Source of the DNA: Anaerosacchariphilus polymeriproducens
GTDB taxonomy: Bacteria; Bacillota; Clostridia; Lachnospirales; Lachnospiraceae
Assembly: GCF_003363435.1 (NCBI RefSeq)
Contig: NZ_QRCT01000045.1
Coordinates: forward strand, 1 to 64,000
Direction of reading: 5' to 3'
Length of the DNA: 64,000 bases
Shown here: piece by piece, positions 60,127 through 64,000 of the stretch
Layout of the letters: every line of letters begins with the position of its first letter
Numbering within the stretch: position 1 is the stretch's first letter
Made by a program: the position numbers and the translations under genes
The notes under the pieces: model-generated
Database searches by the model: none
What the model was told of the DNA's origin: nothing
The model's input: the letters and a program-made list of their open reading frames with translations, nothing else

Positions 60127-61065
60127 CTAATCTCTCAATTCTTTTCCCGTAATCTCCAGGAAAACATCATTTAATGTCGGTAATTGAGAATAAACTCGTC
60201 CAAAAGCAATCTCTTTTTCTTGCAAGTAGTCAAGTATACGCACTAAATTATGTTTACCTCCACTGCAATTAATTTTTAGCTGATGCTCATCGTATTTAAC
60301 GTCTATTACGTGAGGCAGCTCTTTTATTTCTTTTTGTTGCGTTTCATTAAGTTGATACACTTCAATTTCAATGGTTTCTCCTGTTTTTATCATTCTTTTT
60401 AACTCTTCCTTTGTACCCATTGCCAAATTCTTTCCTCGATCCATGATCGCAATACGGGTGCATATTTGTTCCACTTCTTCCATGTAATGAGACGTATATA
60501 AAATAGTAGCTCCCTTTTCATTCAGCTCTTTGATTCCTTCTAAAATTTTGTTCCTGCTTTGTGGATCTACAGCCACCGTAGGTTCATCCATAATAATCAG
60601 TTTTGGTTTATGAGCAATTCCGCAAGCGATATTCAATCTTCTAAGCAGACCTCCGGATAATTTTTTAGGGTAGAATTTTCGAAATTCTTCTAAGCCGGTA
60701 AATGAAATAGCATCTTCTACATATTCTTTTCTTTTTGCTTTGTCCTTGATATATAATCCACAAAAATAATTAATATTATCGTATACGGTCAATTCATTAA
60801 ATACAGCTACGTTTTGAAATACTACACCGATATCTCTTTTAATATCATACCTTTGAGGATTCATTTCCTTACCTAGTACTTCAACACTTCCTTTATCAAA
60901 ACTTAGCAAAGACAAGATACAATTTATTGTCGTTGTCTTTCCTGAGCCATTAGGACCTAACAAACCAAAAATTTCTCCTTCTTTAATATCCAGACTGAAA
61001 TGGTCCAGTGCCAACAAATCTTTATAGCGCTTTACAAGGTTATCTATTTTCACAACTGAATTCAT
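60127..61065 (-). CDS. ABC transporter ATP-binding protein
   Basis: The 312-aa ATPase has Walker A LLGPNGSGKTTT, Q-loop VFQNVAVFNEL, signature LSGGLLRRL, Walker B PKLIIMDEPTVAVD and the H-loop TSHYMEEVEQ, followed by a C-terminal DUF4162-like domain. It resembles DrrA/CcmA-type exporters. Of two close ATGs, that at 61065 has a better spacing to AGGAGG (9 nt). It is the first gene of the operon and faces the two-component genes on the other strand. Confidence 0.93.
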   Translation of the reverse strand: MNSVVKIDNLVKRYKDLLALDHFSLDIKEGEIFGLLGPNGSGKTTTINCILSLLSFDKGSVEVLGKEMNPQRYDIKRDIGVVFQNVAVFNELTVYDNINYFCGLYIKDKAKRKEYVEDAISFTGLEEFRKFYPKKLSGGLLRRLNIACGIAHKPKLIIMDEPTVAVDPQSRNKILEGIKELNEKGATILYTSHYMEEVEQICTRIAIMDRGKNLAMGTKEELKRMIKTGETIEIEVYQLNETQQKEIKELPHVIDVKYDEHQLKINCSGGKHNLVRILDYLQEKEIAFGRVYSQLPTLNDVFLEITGKELRD

Positions 61066-61097
61066 TTTCATTATCCTCCTTTATTTTTTCTACCTTA

Positions 61098-61126
61098 ATT
61101 CTAACTATTTTTGTCATTCGTTGTAA
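61098..61126 (-). promoter_or_regulatory. Promoter of the ABC exporter operon
   Basis: On the minus strand TTACAA (61121-61126) and TAGAAT (61098-61103) are separated by 17 bp. Confidence 0.5.
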
Positions 61127-61147
61127 GTGAACACCGTCAATATTGCA

Positions 61148-61163
61148 TGTGACATTTGTCACA
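61148..61163. promoter_or_regulatory. Dyad operator between exporter and two-component genes
   Basis: TGTGACA-TT-TGTCACA is a perfect 7-bp dyad lying between two divergent promoters, about 20 bp before each -35 box. It is a good candidate binding site for the NarL-type regulator encoded at 62322-62957. Confidence 0.6.
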
Positions 61164-61181
61164 TCTTAATTTTCAAAATAA

Positions 61182-61210
61182 TTGTGAACTGCGCTCAAAT
61201 ATATTATAAT
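61182..61210 (+). promoter_or_regulatory. Promoter of the two-component genes
   Basis: TTGTGA (61182-61187) and TATAAT (61205-61210) are separated by 17 bp. Confidence 0.6.
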
Positions 61211-61244
61211 AAATATAACTATAATCTTGTAATTGGAGGAAAAC

Positions 61245-62318
61245 ATGTCCGTACTCATTGATAAACTAATTCTTCTTGTAGGTTGTTTTATCTTATATAT
61301 ATCAAATTTTAACGATATAGCCGGTGTCTACTATCTTCTTGGTGCTATTTCACTCACCTGCTTTGTCTCTTATTTTGCATATAGAAGAGAATCCTTTATA
61401 CTAATTTTAATTTTTTTAGTCAGCTCATTCATTTTTCCAAAGTTTTGTTTTTATTTTCCACTGATTATTTACGACTTATATGCATATCGACATAAAATCT
61501 TATCTTTTGCAGGCATCATAGTTTTCATTAACTTTGCTACGGATATAACCCCTTTAACTTTAACAATGCTTCTTTTATTTAGTAGTATTTCCGTACTTCT
61601 ACAGTATAAAAGTGAGCACTTATATCAGTTACACATGGATTTTAAAAAACTTAGAGACACGAGTACAGAATATAATCTCCTGCTTCGCTCAAAGAATAAA
61701 GATTTAATCGAAAAACAAGATTATGAAATTCATTTAGCTACCTTAAAAGAACGGAATAGAATTGCCCGTGAGATTCACGATAATGTCGGACATGTTCTCT
61801 CTCGTTCACTTTTACAGCTTGGGGCTATTATGGCAACGAATAAAGACAAAAATATGTCTAAACCTTTAACGGCCTTAAAAGATACTCTTGCATCAGCAAT
61901 GAATAATATACGTGATAGTGTACACGATCTACACGAGGATTCTATTGATCTTTGCGCTTCTATACAAGCTTTATTGGATGACTTTAAAACATATCATACA
62001 GATTTTGATTATGACATGAGTGAAAATTTACCCAGAAATATTAAATACTGTCTGATCGCGATTACCAAAGAAGCACTTTCAAATCTCAATAAACACAGTA
62101 ATGCCTCAAAATTAACTATCCATCTTAGGGAGCATCCCGGTTTTTATCAATTACTGATTGAAGATAATGGAAGCAATATCAAATTAAATTCGAATGGAAT
62201 TGGATTAGAAAATATGAAGGATAGAGTCGATAATGTAAATGGTACTTTTCGGATCAATACGGAAAACGGATTTAAGATTTTTGTTTCTATTCCTAAAACC
62301 AATTATGGAGGAAAATAA
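61245..62318 (+). CDS. Sensor histidine kinase (HisKA_3/NarX-DesK type)
   Basis: The 357-aa protein has five or so N-terminal membrane segments and a cytoplasmic kinase region. The HisKA_3 phosphoacceptor is in EIHLATLKERNRIAREIHDNVGHVLSRSLLQLG, and the ATPase domain has N-box ITKEALSNLNKHSNA and IEDNGSNIKLNSNGIGLENMKDRVDNVNG. The ATG at 61245 with GGAGG is preferred. It probably senses membrane or envelope stress or an antimicrobial, since it stands divergent to an ABC exporter. It is followed within 4 bp by its cognate regulator gene. Confidence 0.9.
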   Translation: MSVLIDKLILLVGCFILYISNFNDIAGVYYLLGAISLTCFVSYFAYRRESFILILIFLVSSFIFPKFCFYFPLIIYDLYAYRHKILSFAGIIVFINFATDITPLTLTMLLLFSSISVLLQYKSEHLYQLHMDFKKLRDTSTEYNLLLRSKNKDLIEKQDYEIHLATLKERNRIAREIHDNVGHVLSRSLLQLGAIMATNKDKNMSKPLTALKDTLASAMNNIRDSVHDLHEDSIDLCASIQALLDDFKTYHTDFDYDMSENLPRNIKYCLIAITKEALSNLNKHSNASKLTIHLREHPGFYQLLIEDNGSNIKLNSNGIGLENMKDRVDNVNGTFRINTENGFKIFVSIPKTNYGGK

Positions 62319-62321
62319 ATT

Positions 62322-62957
62322 ATGAGAATTGTTATTATTGACGATGATAACTTAGTGGGGATCTCCCTTAAAACTATTTTAGAAGCAAATCAGGAAGTTG
62401 AAGTTTTAGCTATTGGAAATAATGGAAAAGAAGGAATCCTGCTTTATGAAAAGTATCAACCTGATGTTTTATTGATGGATATCCGAATGGATATTATGAC
62501 TGGTATTGATGCTGCTAAAATCATAATAGAAAAAGATAAAAATGCTAAAATACTTTTCCTTACTACCTTTCTAGATGATGATTATATTATAAAAGCTCTA
62601 CAATTGGGTGCAAAAGGTTATATTTTAAAACAAGACTTTGAAAGTATACTCCCTGCACTAAAAGCAGTCTATAGCGGACAAAATGTATTTGGAGACAAGA
62701 TTATTTCCAAAATCCCTTCCTTTTTAGATCAGAAAAAAGCACTTGAAGATTTGCCATTTTCCATTTCTCAAAAGGAACTTGAATTAATTCGTCTTGTTGC
62801 TGACGGCCTTAGTAACAAGGAGATCTCTCAAAAATTATATTTAAGTGAAGGTACGATACGAAACTATCTAAGTAATATATTAGAAAAATTAGACTTACGC
62901 GATCGTACCCAACTAGCTGTTTTTTACTATCAAAATCACCTTGATTTATATCGATAA
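62322..62957 (+). CDS. NarL/FixJ-family response regulator
   Basis: The 211-aa protein has a receiver domain (IVIIDDDNLVGISL, phosphoacceptor Asp in PDVLLMDIRMDIMTG, LTTFLDDDYIIKALQLGAKGYILKQ) and a C-terminal LuxR-type helix-turn-helix (SQKELELIRLVADGLSNKEISQKLYLSEGTIRNYLSNILEKLDLRDRTQLAVFY). Its 3' end overlaps the convergent ABC-2 permease by 12 bp. It probably binds the dyad at 61148-61163 and controls the flanking exporters. Confidence 0.93.
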   Translation: MRIVIIDDDNLVGISLKTILEANQEVEVLAIGNNGKEGILLYEKYQPDVLLMDIRMDIMTGIDAAKIIIEKDKNAKILFLTTFLDDDYIIKALQLGAKGYILKQDFESILPALKAVYSGQNVFGDKIISKIPSFLDQKKALEDLPFSISQKELELIRLVADGLSNKEISQKLYLSEGTIRNYLSNILEKLDLRDRTQLAVFYYQNHLDLYR

Positions 62958-63743
62958 ATCCCTTTTACAAAAGATACTGATACCAGTTCCGAACAATATA
63001 ATTCCTATAACATAAAGTAGAATAATGGCCCAGACTGCCTGACTATCACCGGCGATTAATCCATTTGTTTGAAACAAAGTCAAAGGAGTCAGGAACTTTA
63101 GATTTTCAAATTTTTCACCTACCTGTGACAACATCTGAATAATGATGAAAGCTATGATGGCTCCGGCTCCAACTCCATTTGAAAATTTGGAATCACTGAA
63201 GATACTAGATGAACAAAAGCATAGACCGCTCAAAAATACCAGAAGTCCAAATAGTCCAATATTAACTAGAACAAATTTTTTTATCTCTAATTCTCCCGGA
63301 AACATTATCTGACCAACAATAATACATAAAACAGTAATGTAGATAACTAAACATAATACACTTATTACCAAAAAAACTGCCTGGGTAAAAGCGATTTTTT
63401 TCCTTTTATTAGGTGTCGCTAGTAAATATGCCATAGAACCCTGGCTAATATAACGTGCCATTAATCGGTTAGATAGTATGATTATAAATACGGATGGTAA
63501 TGCAATTAATAAAAATCCATACAAATAATTTACTACAAATGTTAACAGTGTAGTACCTATCTCTGCCATTCCAAATGCCGCAAATACTTCGGGCATACTT
63601 TCTAACATTAATTCAAGACTTTTTCCCATATCAGGATCAAACATAGCTACTATCATACTCCCATAAAGAGACAGAACTCCGATAAAAATAAGAACTAATT
63701 TATAATTTGCTTTTATTTCTCTTTTAAATAATGTTAAACTCAT
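62946..63743 (-). CDS. ABC-2 type permease
   Basis: The 265-aa protein has six hydrophobic segments beginning with the ABC-2 pattern LTLFKREIKANYKLVLIFIGVLSLYGSM. NRLMARYISQGSMAYLLATPNKRKKIAFTQAVFLV is characteristic of ABC-2 membrane proteins related to bacitracin/lantibiotic exporters. The ATG at 63743 has GGAGGTG 9 nt upstream, though an ATG at 63761 is possible. It follows the ATPase gene that runs off the window and would form an exporter with it. Confidence 0.85.
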   Translation of the reverse strand: MSLTLFKREIKANYKLVLIFIGVLSLYGSMIVAMFDPDMGKSLELMLESMPEVFAAFGMAEIGTTLLTFVVNYLYGFLLIALPSVFIIILSNRLMARYISQGSMAYLLATPNKRKKIAFTQAVFLVISVLCLVIYITVLCIIVGQIMFPGELEIKKFVLVNIGLFGLLVFLSGLCFCSSSIFSDSKFSNGVGAGAIIAFIIIQMLSQVGEKFENLKFLTPLTLFQTNGLIAGDSQAVWAIILLYVIGIILFGTGISIFCKRDLSI

Positions 63744-63744
63744 C

Positions 63745-64000
63745 TTATTTTTCACCTCCATAAAAATGCATAAAAAACTCTTCTAAACTTTGTGTTTTAA
63801 TTTCCAGATCTTTTACCGGAAAACGACTAAGTTTCTTAATAAACTCATCCATTTCTCCTTTTACTTCAACAATTACTTTATTTTCATTCAGCTTTCCATT
63901 AGGCATAATGCTAACAAATGAACTGGCTGTTTCTTGGCTGTCAAATTGAACTTCTATTGTTTTCCTCTTATTGCTCTTAAGCTTTTCCATATCCTCAACC
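63745..64000 (-). CDS. ABC transporter ATP-binding protein, C-terminal part (cut by window edge)
   Basis: The open frame continues past the window edge in phase (V-E-D before the first in-window Met), so only the 3' end is present. The 85 visible codons look like the C-terminal DUF4162-type tail of an ABC ATPase (VEVKGEMDEFIKKLSRFPVKDLEIKTQSLEEFFMHFYGG, in which SLEEFFMHFY is the usual end). No Walker or signature motif lies in the window. It is one base before the permease start at 63743 and is co-transcribed with it. Confidence 0.75.
   Translation of the reverse strand, partial: VEDMEKLKSNKRKTIEVQFDSQETASSFVSIMPNGKLNENKVIVEVKGEMDEFIKKLSRFPVKDLEIKTQSLEEFFMHFYGGEK

Noticed and set aside
1-64000. 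CRISPR array, rRNA operon, prophage or integrated conjugative element
   Set aside because: No regularly spaced direct repeats, rRNA sequence, integrase, transposase or phage structural genes were seen.

Overview
The window looks like a chromosomal piece of a low-GC, spore-forming, Gram-positive anaerobe of the Clostridia, most likely a member of the Lachnospiraceae. The support is AT-rich DNA with strong AGGAGG ribosome-binding sites and frequent TTG/GTG starts, lipoprotein signals, SpmB, YlmH, a FabT-like MarR regulator, and a kinase/PP2C/FHA cluster of a kind common in that family. The species cannot be named from the sequence alone.

Layout. 1-5.0 kb: two secreted Ig-like/repeat surface proteins (the first runs off the left edge) and the biotin transporter bioY, separated by a duplicated promoter-leader and a 148-bp palindromic repeat. 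5.1-7.2 kb: tRNA-Pro(CGG), ylmH and a degenerate HD-domain protein. 7.4-12 kb: a small membrane-anchored protein, a short CstA transporter and two paralogous lipoproteins; the second lipoprotein has the second copy of the leader and palindrome upstream. 12.7-17.3 kb: an AEC transporter, an MFS transporter, a DUF885 lipoprotein peptidase and a MarR regulator.

17.3-38.7 kb: a minus-strand island of 18 genes for surface or flagellar glycosylation. It holds Maf-type (DUF115) transferases, GT2/GT4/GT8 enzymes, FkbM and other methyltransferases, a TupA-like ATP-grasp enzyme, a radical SAM protein, a DUF362 protein, a sulfatase-fold protein, and an ATP sulfurylase/APS kinase pair beside a truncated pyruvate-kinase-like protein. 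Seven of its genes carry a similar Rossmann-like module. In front of the first gene lie a sigma-A-like promoter and a good match to the flagellar sigma-28/sigma-D promoter, so flagellin glycosylation is the leading reading.

39-44.8 kb: a phospho-signalling module (CpaE/MinD-like ATPase, zinc-ribbon protein, FHA protein, PP2C phosphatase, Ser/Thr kinase, small membrane protein). 45-47.7 kb: bioB with a BirA-type operator, and a divergent ABC-F ATPase. 47.8-48.1 kb: an apparent type I toxin-antitoxin pair (37-aa hydrophobic toxin and a 3'-overlapping antisense RNA).

48.3-54.8 kb: an operon of class III aminotransferase, IMPase-family phosphatase, zinc dehydrogenase, GH35 glycosidase and MFS transporter. 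The first three are in the gene order of the gabT1-yktC1-gutB1 azasugar (nojirimycin-type) pathway of Bacillus, which makes this the most interesting locus in the window. It is preceded by an AgrA/AgrC-like two-component system (55-57 kb). 57.2-64 kb: spmB without spmA, an ABC exporter with two ABC-2 permeases, a divergent NarL-type two-component system with a dyad operator between them, and a second ABC-2 transporter that runs off the right edge.
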